From positions 1 through 64,000 of the forward strand of contig NZ_JAQVKP010000006.1 in the NCBI RefSeq assembly GCF_028694605.1: 64,000 nucleotides of DNA. Reading direction: 5' to 3'. This document shows, piece after piece, positions 31,406 to 41,641 of this stretch. The notes under the pieces were generated by a model that was given only the letters and a program-made list of their open reading frames with translations, ran no database searches and was not told the DNA's origin. The DNA is from Sulfurimonas sp. Lineage in GTDB: Bacteria > Campylobacterota > Campylobacteria > Campylobacterales > Sulfurimonadaceae. Positions within the stretch are counted from its first letter, which is position 1. Every line of letters starts with the position of its first letter. Position numbers and translations under genes: made by a program.

Positions 31406-32875
31406 ATGGCAAAACGTGTAGCAGTCATAGATATAGGTTCTAACTCGGTTAGGATGGTTGTCTATGAGAAAACATCCCGATTTGCATTTCATATTCTCCA
31501 TGAAGCCAAAAGCAGGGTGAGGATATCACAAAACGCATACCAAAACGGCGGAAATCTTCAAGAAGTTCCAATGCAAAGAGCCTATAACGCTCTGAAAGAT
31601 TTTCTCTCAATCATCGCATCTTTTAAAGCAAGAAAAACTCTTTGTGTCGCCACTTCTGCCCTGCGTGATGCTCCAAATAAAGGAGAGTTTCTCCAAAGAG
31701 TAAAGAGCGGTCTGGGTCTTGCCATCAAAGTTATAGACGGAGAGAGAGAAGCTTATCTTGGTGCTATCGCATGTGCAAACCTTCTGCCGCAACAACAAAG
31801 TGCCTTAAGCATCGATATCGGCGGCGGTTCTACGGAGTTTTCTCTAATCTATAACAAAGATATCCGTGCAAATATATCACTTAACCTTGGTACGGTACGC
31901 CTAAAAGAGCTGTTTTTTGATTTTAACGACATTGAAGGTGCAAAAAAACTCATTGATGCAGAGCTAGAAAAGCTAGATGGGCTTGATGCAGCAAGGCTTA
32001 TTGGCATAGGGGGAACGTTTAGAGCCATCTCCTATGCGATTCAAATAAACAGCAATCACCCCTTAGACAAGCTTCATGCATACAAACCAAACTACAAAGA
32101 ATTTGAACTCTTTTTAGAAAAAATCTTAGATGCCGATGAAGATGGTCTTAAAAAGCTTGGAATTAAAAGCAGCAGATTTGATGTCATCAAACCCGGTGCG
32201 CTTATACTTCTTCGGGTACTTAAGAGATTTAAAATAAAAGAGCTGATTACAAGCGGTGTCGGAGTACGTGAAGGGGCTTTTTTAGCAGATTTGCTCAGAA
32301 GTTCCAAAGATAAGTTTCCTGCCAATTTCAATCCATCTGTACGCTATCTTCTTGATGCACACATAGATGATCTTTCCCATACAAACTTGCTTGCAAAGGT
32401 TGCAAAAGAGCTTTTTGACCTCACTGGCGACACGCTTAAGATAGAGAAAAAGTACCGTTATGAACTGGGTCTGGCAGCAAAATTATGCATGAGCGGGAGT
32501 ACCATCCACTTCTACTCATACAACAAACATAGTTATGAACTTATTGAGGATGCTTTGGAATTTGGATTTACTCATGAGCAAATTGTACTCATCGCAACTC
32601 TTGCAAGATTTTCAAAAAGAAAGCTTCCATCATCTTCACATGTAGAGAGATTTGAAGCTCTTCTTCCTGATATAAGCCAACTAAACGCTCTTAGCTATCT
32701 TCTCTCCCTTAGTGTTGCACTTTTAAGTCATCGACCTAGAAATGCCGATTTTACGCTCCATTTTGAAAACACTACACTTCAAGTTACATCAAAAAATAGT
32801 CTTTATTTGGCAAGAGAGAGTGTGGAAAAAGTAGAAGTACTAAAAAACAACCCTATAAAAATCTCCTTCCTATAA
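31406..32875 (+). CDS. Ppx/GppA-family exopolyphosphatase / pppGpp phosphohydrolase
   Basis: IDIGSNSVRMVVYE, SIDIGGGSTEFS and GIGGTFRA motifs. Confidence 0.93.
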   Translation: MAKRVAVIDIGSNSVRMVVYEKTSRFAFHILHEAKSRVRISQNAYQNGGNLQEVPMQRAYNALKDFLSIIASFKARKTLCVATSALRDAPNKGEFLQRVKSGLGLAIKVIDGEREAYLGAIACANLLPQQQSALSIDIGGGSTEFSLIYNKDIRANISLNLGTVRLKELFFDFNDIEGAKKLIDAELEKLDGLDAARLIGIGGTFRAISYAIQINSNHPLDKLHAYKPNYKEFELFLEKILDADEDGLKKLGIKSSRFDVIKPGALILLRVLKRFKIKELITSGVGVREGAFLADLLRSSKDKFPANFNPSVRYLLDAHIDDLSHTNLLAKVAKELFDLTGDTLKIEKKYRYELGLAAKLCMSGSTIHFYSYNKHSYELIEDALEFGFTHEQIVLIATLARFSKRKLPSSSHVERFEALLPDISQLNALSYLLSLSVALLSHRPRNADFTLHFENTTLQVTSKNSLYLARESVEKVEVLKNNPIKISFL

Positions 32876-32931
32876 AAAGAAGTTTTTTACAAGGCTAAAG
32901 CCACGCTTCCAAAAATGGAGCTAGAACGTTC

Positions 32932-35199
32932 TTAGAACCTCTGCCCCATTGTAAACTCAAAGAGGGATGTCTCATCGCCCTGCTCCTCTGCAAGAGGTTT
33001 AGAGAACATGAGCTGAATAGGTCCAACCGGAGAGAACCACTCAAGTCCTGCGCCAAATCCGCCGCGTGAAAGATTTTTGACTTTGTAGTCTCCGTTGTCC
33101 TTTTCCGTTGTGCCGATGTAACCCCAGTCAAGATAAGTTACCAAACGCATTTTTGCTGCCGGTACAAGAGGGAAACTTAACTCAAAACTGTTAGTTGCAC
33201 TGTACTCTCCGCCGTAGCGTCTTACGCCATTTGTTGCGTTTGCGTCCTCTACGGTAGTCGGAGAAAGCGAATGAGACTCATACCCTCTTACACTTCCTAT
33301 ACCGCCCATATAAAACTTCTCGGCTATCGGCAAGAAACCCGTATCGTGAACATAGTTGAGCTTTGCTTTATACCTTGCTATAACATCAAATCCAAACCAA
33401 TCTTCAAGTCCTTTATAAGCGCTTAATGTCGTTCTTGACTTGATAAATTTAGCTTCCCCGCCAACACCTGCATTTTCAATACTTTGAGAAAGGATGATTC
33501 CTTTTCTTGGAAGGTAAAAATCATCGGTATCATCATACTTTGCACTTACCGTAATTGAGCTTTTTGTATAGTCTTCAAAAAGGTACTCATCCACATAAGT
33601 CAAGTCGGCATCTTCATCTATCTCGTACTTATTTTGTGAGTAACCATATCCCAAATGACCGCTTATATAACGTGTAAATCTATGTCCGATACCCATATTT
33701 AAACCGTCAGACATAACGCTGTAGTCATCATACTCATAGTCAGATGTAAAAACAGAGAAGTTTCCGCTAAAGTCGCTATCGTTAAGACGAGAATTCGATA
33801 CACTAAAAGAGTAGTTTGATGTAAGCTCAGAGCGCTCTGCTTTCACGCCCATGTCTATACCGGAACCCCAAACGTTTCTATCGTCAACCGCAACACTTAT
33901 AAGAATTCCGCCATAACTTCCATAACCGCCGCCTAGTTGAATATTACCCGTCGGAGCCTCTTTTACTTTTACGACCAAATCCATTGTTTGGTTGTCAACT
34001 CTCTTCTCTTCGATTGTGTTGCCGTCAAAAAAACCAAGACGTCCAAGAGCGCTTCTTGAATCACTTAAATCTGTTGCAGAGTACATATCCCCCGGACCTA
34101 AGTAAAGCTCTCTTCTGATAATTCTATCAAGCGTTCTGCTGTTGCCTGATATGATGACATTTCTAATTTTGACTTTATCGCCCGGAACAATTTTATAGAT
34201 AACTTCAACCTGTTTCTTGTCTTTGTCTTTTTTCAAATCCGGAACAATCTGTACAAATGCATAACTCAAATCCGCTATTAGTGTTTTTATCTTTTGAGAA
34301 TCTTTGCGGAAAGTCTCTATATTGAAAACCTCGCCTACTTTTAAACTTAAAAGCCCTTCTATTTGCGCATTTTCAACGACCTCTTTCTCTTGCTGGATGG
34401 TAATCTTGCTAACAGAGTAAACTTCACCCTCTTTGAGTTGATAGCTCATATCTGCCGTATAGTTGTCAAAATTTACTCTAACAAACGGCTCTTTTACATC
34501 AATATCCAAATAACCGTGCTGCATATAAAGGTCACGGATACGAAGAGGGTCGTACGCTAAGTCGGCAACTTTCATCTTGCCATCATTGCGTCCCCAAAAC
34601 CAACCCATAAACTCTCTCTCTTTGTTAGCGATAACAGCATCAAAATCATCACTATCTAAACCGGAAATACCGCTATAGACAAGCTCTTTTATGATAATCT
34701 CTTCACCCTCATTAACGATAAAAGTAACTTTATAACTGCCATTTTCCAAAAGCTCTTTTTCTATCTCTACAACACTGTCAACCTTTGCCTCTTGGTTGAT
34801 TGCTTCAATGATTCTCTTTTTTGCGGCTTCTAGCTTTTTCTCATCATAAAGCGCTCCGACTTTAATCTGAACAATGCTATTGATAGTTTCAGAATCATTC
34901 TCTTTCCACCCTTTTAGCTCTATCTTTGAGATAAGAGGTTTTTCTTTAAAGTGAAATGTCAAAACTCCGTCTTTGTCAATATCTGTCCAGATATCTTGAA
35001 AATATCCCTGTTTAAAGTATGTCTTGATTGATGCATCAATCATAGCATCATCAACCTCACTGCCTGCTTCAAAACTGAGCATTCTCAAAGCTACAGACTC
35101 TGATATCTGTACCATTCCGTCAAACTTAATTGTCTTTATCGTGTACGCGTGGGAGTTGAGCGCCAAGAGGGTTAGCAACATTGCGAAAAATATTCTCAT
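32932..35199 (-). CDS. bamA: Outer membrane protein assembly factor BamA
   Basis: POTRA repeats and a C-terminal beta-barrel ending in F (GQRF). The true start MRIFFAMLLTLLALNSHAYT (signal peptide) is at 35199, not the ORF-track start at 35463. Confidence 0.95.
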   Translation of the reverse strand: MRIFFAMLLTLLALNSHAYTIKTIKFDGMVQISESVALRMLSFEAGSEVDDAMIDASIKTYFKQGYFQDIWTDIDKDGVLTFHFKEKPLISKIELKGWKENDSETINSIVQIKVGALYDEKKLEAAKKRIIEAINQEAKVDSVVEIEKELLENGSYKVTFIVNEGEEIIIKELVYSGISGLDSDDFDAVIANKEREFMGWFWGRNDGKMKVADLAYDPLRIRDLYMQHGYLDIDVKEPFVRVNFDNYTADMSYQLKEGEVYSVSKITIQQEKEVVENAQIEGLLSLKVGEVFNIETFRKDSQKIKTLIADLSYAFVQIVPDLKKDKDKKQVEVIYKIVPGDKVKIRNVIISGNSRTLDRIIRRELYLGPGDMYSATDLSDSRSALGRLGFFDGNTIEEKRVDNQTMDLVVKVKEAPTGNIQLGGGYGSYGGILISVAVDDRNVWGSGIDMGVKAERSELTSNYSFSVSNSRLNDSDFSGNFSVFTSDYEYDDYSVMSDGLNMGIGHRFTRYISGHLGYGYSQNKYEIDEDADLTYVDEYLFEDYTKSSITVSAKYDDTDDFYLPRKGIILSQSIENAGVGGEAKFIKSRTTLSAYKGLEDWFGFDVIARYKAKLNYVHDTGFLPIAEKFYMGGIGSVRGYESHSLSPTTVEDANATNGVRRYGGEYSATNSFELSFPLVPAAKMRLVTYLDWGYIGTTEKDNGDYKVKNLSRGGFGAGLEWFSPVGPIQLMFSKPLAEEQGDETSLFEFTMGQRF

Positions 35200-35329
35200 T
35201 GATTTTCCATGAATTGTAAAATAAGTGATGATTCTACCTTTTATGAGGTTAATATTAAGTAAATCTTGTATAATTTGCCAAACAAAAAGAACTAGCTTTG
35301 CGCACTTTTGCAAAAAAAGTTTGTAAAAT

Positions 35330-35440
35330 TCCTTACAAATCTCAAAAAACTTGTTTTTTGTAGCTTTAGGGGGTTGCAAGGGACATTTGTCCCTGCCATC
35401 AAAACGGACGAGTTCGTTTTGGTGCATAACATCAAAAAAA
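35330..35440. repeat. Intergenic region with tandem hairpins
   Basis: TTTGTAA/TTACAAA, AGGGACA-tt-TGTCCCT and CAAAACG/CGTTTTG inverted repeats between bamA and tyrA. Confidence 0.65.
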
Positions 35441-35450
35441 AAGAAATAAT

Positions 35451-36281
35451 ATGAATGTAGCAATAATTGGATTGGGTCTTATGGGCGGTTCGCTTGCTAA
35501 GAGCCTCAAAAAACTTGATTTTATCAAAGAGATTGTCGGTAGCGACCACAATCCTAAACATCAAAAAGAGGCTCTTGAACTCTCTCTTGTGGACAAAATA
35601 GTAGATATAAATGAAGTTAAAAAATATGATGTGATTTTTCTTGCTATTCCCGTAGATGGCATTATAACGGCACTTCAAAATCTTGTGGGCGTTAAAGAGA
35701 GCGCCACTATTATAGATTTGGGAAGTACAAAAGCAAAAATTATCGCCTCCGTGCCACATCCCATACGCAAAAATTTTGTCGCCGCACATCCTATGACAGG
35801 TACGGAAAACTTTGGTCCGAGTGCAGCAGTTGATAACCTTTATGATGACAAAGTAGTTGTATTATGCGACATAGAAAATAGCGGTGAACATCAGATAGAA
35901 GTAGCAAAGAGAATATTTAAAGCACTTCACATGAAGAAGCATTTTATGCCGGCACACCAGCATGACCGTCATGCGGCTTTTATCTCGCATATGCCTCATG
36001 CCATTGCTTACTCTTTGGCAAATACAGTGATGCATCAAGAGAACAAACACAATATCCTAGCCCTTGCGGCAGGCGGTTTTCGCTCTATGAGCCGTTTGGC
36101 AAAAAGCTCTGCATTTATGTGGGAAGATATCTTTAGACAAAACAAAACCAATCTGCTTGAAGCAATTGAACTTTTTGAAAATGAGTTAAACACTCTCAAA
36201 GAGCACATCAAAAATGATGAGTGGGATAAGGTGCACAAAAACATAGAAGCAGGAAATAGGCTTCATAAGATTCTTGATTAG
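35451..36281 (+). CDS. tyrA: Prephenate dehydrogenase
   Basis: IIGLGLMGGSLAKSL, AAHPMTGTENFGPSAA and DRHAAFISHMPHAIAYSLA motifs. Confidence 0.95.
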   Translation: MNVAIIGLGLMGGSLAKSLKKLDFIKEIVGSDHNPKHQKEALELSLVDKIVDINEVKKYDVIFLAIPVDGIITALQNLVGVKESATIIDLGSTKAKIIASVPHPIRKNFVAAHPMTGTENFGPSAAVDNLYDDKVVVLCDIENSGEHQIEVAKRIFKALHMKKHFMPAHQHDRHAAFISHMPHAIAYSLANTVMHQENKHNILALAAGGFRSMSRLAKSSAFMWEDIFRQNKTNLLEAIELFENELNTLKEHIKNDEWDKVHKNIEAGNRLHKILD

Positions 36282-37690
36282 TCGAGTTTGTACCTTTTCA
36301 AAACCTCTTTAAGCACTTTTTTGTCTATCTCCGTTTTGTCATTTGTGTAGATATTTTTTTCCAGTATCTCTATAAGTCTCTTAACCTCTGCATCTTCTTT
36401 ATATGCCATCAGTTTTGCCAAAAGAGCTTTTGGCTCTTTGATAGAGCTTTTTTTTGCTTTTTTTATCTGCGGTAATTTTTTAAACATCATAAGTGCTGCA
36501 CCAACGACAAGCCCCGTAAAGAAGACGAAAAAGAGCATAACAGCGTCACTTTTATCTTGTGGAGCCGGCGCTAAAGTCTCCTCATGAAACTCTTCTGGCT
36601 TTTTGATAGTAAGTTCCTCTTTTGGCTTTTGGTTTTTTACCTTGATGGCAATCTCGTTTGTCGTGATGGTTTTTATCTCTTTGGAATTTATATCAAAATA
36701 TGTAAGCTTCAATGGCGGTATCATAAAGTCACTTTCAGCTACAAAGGTTAATTTTTGAGAGAGTTTTTTGCCGTCTATGACTATTTTTTCATCGAAAACT
36801 GCCACATTTGGGATGTTTGGTTTAAAACTCTTTATATCTTCCAAATTGCCGCTGCCGCTTACACTAACAGTTGCATCAAGTGCTTCGTTGGCATTGACCT
36901 CTGCTTTGTCCAAAGAGAGAGTGATGGTAAAATCTCCGACCAAAGAAACCCCTGAAGGAAGCGGTTTTACACTCAAATCAAGCTCATTTGAAAAGTGGTT
37001 TTTCCATTTTATGGTTGGAATCCACCCACCCCACCCGTCTATCTTGGTATCCCTTGAGGCTATCTGTATCTTGGCTCTGCCAATCTTTTGCATACCGACT
37101 CTTTGAGCCAGAAGTGTATAGACAACTTTTGTAACGGTATAGCCGTCCTCTTGGTACTTTTGCGGCTTGCTCTCTTCCCGCACCCAAAAACCGTCCATTG
37201 CAGGGGGTGTGAACTTGCTGTCGATGGCATTTGAGCCATCTTTTTGTTTAAAAAGAAGCGTGAGTTCAAACGCTTCTGAGACATAAAGTTCTTTTTTATC
37301 GCTATGCAGCAAAAGCATAAAGTTTGCATCTTTGGTTTGGCTTGGAGCTTTTACACTAATCTCTATCTCTTTTGTACGCTCTTTTTTGCCATCTATCTCA
37401 ATTTCAAAACTCTCTATTTTACAGCTTTTTTGCGGAGCAAATTTATAGTTTAAAGTGTAGTTTTTGCTCACTGAACCATTGATTATTTGCATATTTGTTT
37501 GTGAAGAAGTTGAAAGCACATCACTGTCGCAAATAGTGGCAATTTCTGGTCGCTTAACGCTCTCTCCCGCAATTTGCAAAGAGTAGGTAACCATCTCCCC
37601 CTCTTCAACGCTCTGCATATCAACACTCGCACTCACTCCTGCAAAAAGCATCTGCGTTGTTATAAAAAATATGAGTAAAATTTTTGTCAT
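36278..37690 (-). CDS. batD: BatD-family protein (copy 1)
   Basis: Signal peptide, repeated BatD-like domains (LVGDFTITLSLDKAEVNANEALDATVSVSGSGNLEDIKSF), C-terminal TM. Start placed at MTKILLIFF. Confidence 0.85.
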   Translation of the reverse strand: MTKILLIFFITTQMLFAGVSASVDMQSVEEGEMVTYSLQIAGESVKRPEIATICDSDVLSTSSQTNMQIINGSVSKNYTLNYKFAPQKSCKIESFEIEIDGKKERTKEIEISVKAPSQTKDANFMLLLHSDKKELYVSEAFELTLLFKQKDGSNAIDSKFTPPAMDGFWVREESKPQKYQEDGYTVTKVVYTLLAQRVGMQKIGRAKIQIASRDTKIDGWGGWIPTIKWKNHFSNELDLSVKPLPSGVSLVGDFTITLSLDKAEVNANEALDATVSVSGSGNLEDIKSFKPNIPNVAVFDEKIVIDGKKLSQKLTFVAESDFMIPPLKLTYFDINSKEIKTITTNEIAIKVKNQKPKEELTIKKPEEFHEETLAPAPQDKSDAVMLFFVFFTGLVVGAALMMFKKLPQIKKAKKSSIKEPKALLAKLMAYKEDAEVKRLIEILEKNIYTNDKTEIDKKVLKEVLKRYKLD

Positions 37691-37700
37691 AACTATCCCT

Positions 37701-39470
37701 TTACCACGGTTTTTCATTGCTGGATTTTTGTGTTGTTTCATCGCTGAGTTTATACATATAACTGCTTACATTTTTGTTAAGCATCTCTATCCATTTGCGC
37801 TCTTCTGCTTCATTCATACCATTTTCATCTTGGGTTTTTGCCTCACTGACATCACTGTTTTGCTCTTGCTTATCATCTTTTTTTGTGTCTGTAGCTTTTT
37901 GTTCTTCTTTTTTCTCTTTTGGTTCTTTGGCATCTTCTTGTTTTTGTTTGCCTTGGCTCTCTTTTTGCTCCTGAGAATTATCTGTCTGGTTGGACTTGTT
38001 TTGCTCATCTTTATTCCGTGAACTCTTCTCTTTTTCTTGTTTTTGCCCATTATCTTTTGAGTTTTGCTCCTCTTGGGGTTGCTCCTCTTTTTGCTCTTGC
38101 TTTTGAAGAGCTTTTTTTACCGTTTCAAGATTTTCTCGTGTCTCTTTCTCCTCTTTTATCTTCAAAGACTCCTCATAAGAGGTAAGGGCTTTTTGCAAAT
38201 CACCGCTCTTTGCGTAAGCATTGCCGAGGTTGGAGAGGTTTTTGGCTTTTGACTCCCCCTCTTCAAATGCGGCTTTTTTATAGCTCTCTGCCGCTTCTTT
38301 GTACTTGCCTTGTTTGTAGTAGGCATTAGCCGTGTTGTAGTGGCTTTGCGGGTTTTGACTCTTTGTGGCGTGGGCTTCATAGAGTTGAGCGGCTTTGTCA
38401 AATTCGCCGCTCTCATACGCTTTTTTTGCCTCATGAAGCTTCATAAAATCAAACATTCCCGCATTCGCATCTTGATGAAAGGTAAGAAAAAAGAGTGCGA
38501 TAAAGAGTGATTCTCTTCTGCCAAAAGAGCTTGTAGCGATAAGCAAGAGAAACATTGCTATACCCAGAGGGTAGTAAAAAAGCGGTTTTGTTCTCTCTAT
38601 CTCTTGGCTTTTTAGCTCTTTTTTTTCATCCATTCGCACTATCTCCCTAAACATCATCTTTATGTCCTCAAAAGAAGTTGTCCCCTCTATGTAAACACCG
38701 CCTGTTTTTGTGGCAAGTGTGGCGATAGCGTCATTTAGTTTTGTAAAAAGCATCTCGCCGTTATGTTGCAAAAATGTCCCATCTTGCAGTCTGATCGGTG
38801 CACCTTTTTTTGTTCCCATGCCTAAGACAAAAACTACAATGCCATGCTTTTTTGCAAAAGCAATCTCTTGTGAAAAGTCATCTTTGTCTCCGCCATCACT
38901 TAGCAGAAGCACAACCTTTCTATCCTGTTCCTTTTGGCTCTTTTGCACAACATCCAAAAGCGATAAAAAATCCGTTCCCTTCTCTGTTATGGAAGAGGTG
39001 TCTAGCTGTGAGAGCAAAAAAGCAACCGCTGCCGTATCAAAACTAAGCGGCGAAACAAGGTAGGACTCTTTTGCAAAAGCCACAACACCTATACGCTCAT
39101 TTTTTGCTTCTTCTAAAAGAGTGAGCGCTTTTTGCTTGGCTGCTTCAAGACGGTTTGGATAAACATCTTGCGCCAACATGGAGTCTGAAATATCAAGTGC
39201 GATGGTTATATCCGTGCTCTTTGCCTTGACTTCAACTTTTCCCTCCTTGACAACAGGCTGCGCAAGGGCGATAACGGTAAAAAACCCGACAATTAAAAAG
39301 AGTGCATTTCTGGCTTTAAGCGTGAGAGTATTTGCGCTTACACGGAGCTTCTCCATCACATCTTTGGAAAAAAACTCAGCTTGATGCTCCTTTTGGGTAA
39401 GCAAAAATGCAAAAAGCAAAAAGAGAGGCGGCAACATGTAGTAGAGAAATTCAGGATGCAAAAAGGTCAT
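37701..39470 (-). CDS. BatB/BatC fusion: VWA domain plus TPR plus low-complexity tail (copy 1)
   Basis: VWA MIDAS DISDS; TPR YNTANAYYKQGKYKEAAESYKKAA; Q/K/E-rich tail ending -EKPW. Confidence 0.88.
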   Translation of the reverse strand: MTFLHPEFLYYMLPPLFLLFAFLLTQKEHQAEFFSKDVMEKLRVSANTLTLKARNALFLIVGFFTVIALAQPVVKEGKVEVKAKSTDITIALDISDSMLAQDVYPNRLEAAKQKALTLLEEAKNERIGVVAFAKESYLVSPLSFDTAAVAFLLSQLDTSSITEKGTDFLSLLDVVQKSQKEQDRKVVLLLSDGGDKDDFSQEIAFAKKHGIVVFVLGMGTKKGAPIRLQDGTFLQHNGEMLFTKLNDAIATLATKTGGVYIEGTTSFEDIKMMFREIVRMDEKKELKSQEIERTKPLFYYPLGIAMFLLLIATSSFGRRESLFIALFFLTFHQDANAGMFDFMKLHEAKKAYESGEFDKAAQLYEAHATKSQNPQSHYNTANAYYKQGKYKEAAESYKKAAFEEGESKAKNLSNLGNAYAKSGDLQKALTSYEESLKIKEEKETRENLETVKKALQKQEQKEEQPQEEQNSKDNGQKQEKEKSSRNKDEQNKSNQTDNSQEQKESQGKQKQEDAKEPKEKKEEQKATDTKKDDKQEQNSDVSEAKTQDENGMNEAEERKWIEMLNKNVSSYMYKLSDETTQKSSNEKPW

Positions 39471-40399
39471 GCATAACCTCTTTTATTTTTGAGGTAAACA
39501 TAAAGCATCAAAGAGAGAAGCGCAACAAAAAGAGGAAACTGGTAGTAGTAGTGTGTGAGCGTAAAGCTCTCACCCTTAATCTCCGACTTCTCAAGCTCAT
39601 CTATCTTTTTATACACCTCTTGAAGCTGCGCTGCACTTGATGCGCCAAATGCCATACCGCCGCTCTCGTCGGCTATTTTCAAGAGGGCTTCTCTGTTATA
39701 CTCATGCGGCATTCCTATACCTATGGGATAAACCTTTATTCCCTCTTTTTTAACCATATCAAGCGCAATTTCGAGCGGTACACGGTCAACCTCGGGAGTA
39801 CTGTGTCCATCGGTGAGCAAAATGGCTATCTTTGTTTTTGATTTGCCCATTTTTAAGAGGTTGACGCCTTGGGCAAGAGAGGTGTTGAGTGCGGTGTATT
39901 TTCCAGCTATGCCGATAGAGAGCTGCGAGAGGATTTTGTTCAAAATGTCGGCATCGTAAGTAAGCGGCGAAGCGATAAAAGCGTAAGAGCCAAAAACTAC
40001 AAGCCCCATGTTGTCACTTTTTCTTTGACTGATAAAATCACTCACTATCTCCTGCACCGCATCAAAGCGAGTTAAATGTCCGTTTTTTGCATCAAATCCT
40101 CTCTCTTTCATCGACTCTGACGCATCTAAAATAAGCGCAATCTCAACACCGTCTTTTGGCTCAATCTCATAAGGCTCTTCTTTGATGGGCGACATAAGCG
40201 AGAGTACCATCGTCACAATGCCAAGCCATTTGAGAAAGAATAGGAGTTTTGAAGTGGAGATGGCGTTTTTAAAAAACTCTTTTGTGTGTGGAAAATAGAT
40301 AGAAGTTGCACGCTCTTTGCAAAAAAAAGCGCAAAGTGCAAAGAGAAAAAGAAGTAAAAAAAAGAGCGGAAACTCAAAAGAGAGCCCGTCAAACATCAA
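39467..40399 (-). CDS. batA: BatA-like VWA protein (copy 1)
   Basis: VWA MIDAS LDASESM, LLTDGHS and flanking TM helices. Confidence 0.87.
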   Translation of the reverse strand: MMFDGLSFEFPLFFLLLFLFALCAFFCKERATSIYFPHTKEFFKNAISTSKLLFFLKWLGIVTMVLSLMSPIKEEPYEIEPKDGVEIALILDASESMKERGFDAKNGHLTRFDAVQEIVSDFISQRKSDNMGLVVFGSYAFIASPLTYDADILNKILSQLSIGIAGKYTALNTSLAQGVNLLKMGKSKTKIAILLTDGHSTPEVDRVPLEIALDMVKKEGIKVYPIGIGMPHEYNREALLKIADESGGMAFGASSAAQLQEVYKKIDELEKSEIKGESFTLTHYYYQFPLFVALLSLMLYVYLKNKRGYA

Positions 40400-40796
40400 T
40401 CATTCCTTTGTAAAGTTCTATATAACCAAGTGTTTCGCCATCAAAAGGTGCGACACTCTTTTTGTACTTGTAAACTTCCAGTCTGCTTATGAGATTTTGG
40501 TACATCTCTTGATGTCTAGGACTATCTTCTTTAAACGTTGCGCCATAATGCGTGATGGCGTATGCCGCACTTTTGGCATCACTCAAATCAAGTGTATGTA
40601 AAAGCCTATAATGCTCTTTTTTGAGGTTGAACCTGTTACGCTTTTTGTACCAGACATAGATGAGATATCCAAACCCAAAGAGTAAAAGAAGCGCAAAAAA
40701 AGCACTCCCCAAAAGGTAGTAAAGTGAGTACTCCTGCACATCAACAATGGTTTTTATATCATGAAGCGGGATGTCAAAACTCTGCTCTTGCGCCAT
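40389..40796 (-). CDS. Single-TM Bat-locus protein (DUF4381-like)
   Basis: Position between the DUF58 gene and batA; IPLHDIKTIVDVQEYSLYYLLG followed by a TM helix. Confidence 0.65.
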   Translation of the reverse strand: MAQEQSFDIPLHDIKTIVDVQEYSLYYLLGSAFFALLLLFGFGYLIYVWYKKRNRFNLKKEHYRLLHTLDLSDAKSAAYAITHYGATFKEDSPRHQEMYQNLISRLEVYKYKKSVAPFDGETLGYIELYKGMIDV

Positions 40797-41626
40797 TATC
40801 GCCCCTCAAAAAGTCTGCGGAGTGCCACGGCGGCACTTGAGTCTGTATATACTTTTGTAAAACGGATACCATCACTTCTTAATTTCTCAAAAAGAGCGTG
40901 GTCATGCGCTGCCACCTTTTGTGCATAGGCTTTGATACTCGCTATGTTAAAATCCCCCTCCAAAGTTGCTCCGCTTTGCGGGTCAACAAGTGAGGCAAAG
41001 CCCATTTCAGGCGGATTTTCTTCAAGTCTGTCTCGTACGATGACGCAAACTATCTCATGCTTTCTTGCCAAAAGTCTGAAATTCGGTATCTCAAAAAAAT
41101 CGCCAATCATTAAAATAAGCGACTTTCTTTTTAGTCTTTGAAAAAGAGTATCGGCTATGAACTTAAAGTCAAGCTGCGCTCCAAGCGCATCAAACTCCAA
41201 AATATCTTGAACGCTTTTTTGTACCATCAAGAGTTTTTTGGTGGGCTTTTCATGTGCTGCCATCTTGTCAGTAAAGATGTAAGAACTCAGCAAATCACCG
41301 TTTTTAAGCGTTGAATAGCCTAAAAGTGCGGCAACCTCGGCGATACTCTCCTGCTTGAACTTTTTAGAACCAAAATGGACACTTCCGTTTAAGACAGAGA
41401 CCAAAACGACATTTAGCTCTCGCTCCTCACGAAATATCTTGATAAAGGGTTTTTGCATCTTAGCCGTGATATTCCAGTCAATATGGCGGATGTCATCTCC
41501 TGCCATATACTCACGAAGTTCGATAAAATCATACCCCTCTCCGTGAAAGATAGATGGATTGTTACCGACCATTTCGCTAAAAACTTGCCGTCTCGCACGA
41601 ACCAAGATTTTTTGAAGTTTGCTCAT
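40796..41626 (-). CDS. DUF58 domain protein
   Basis: GEGYDFIELREYMAGDDIRHIDWNITAKMQKPFIKIFREERELNVVL is a DUF58 signature. Confidence 0.92.
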   Translation of the reverse strand: MSKLQKILVRARRQVFSEMVGNNPSIFHGEGYDFIELREYMAGDDIRHIDWNITAKMQKPFIKIFREERELNVVLVSVLNGSVHFGSKKFKQESIAEVAALLGYSTLKNGDLLSSYIFTDKMAAHEKPTKKLLMVQKSVQDILEFDALGAQLDFKFIADTLFQRLKRKSLILMIGDFFEIPNFRLLARKHEIVCVIVRDRLEENPPEMGFASLVDPQSGATLEGDFNIASIKAYAQKVAAHDHALFEKLRSDGIRFTKVYTDSSAAVALRRLFEGR

Positions 41627-41641
41627 GTGCTTATGCCGTAT

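Noticed and set aside
32881-32934. AGAACGTTCT palindrome and GGCTAAAGCC hairpin at the ppx/bamA convergence
   Set aside because: Best explained as ordinary convergent terminator-type structure overlapping the bamA stop; nothing further supports a regulatory site.
35292-35789. 165-aa minus-strand ORF
   Set aside because: Antisense to tyrA and the hairpin-rich intergenic region; no recognisable domain and composition unlike a real protein.
37814-38050. 78-aa Lys-rich minus-strand ORF
   Set aside because: Out-of-frame reading of the Q/K/E-rich low-complexity tail of the BatBC gene; same strand, wrong frame.
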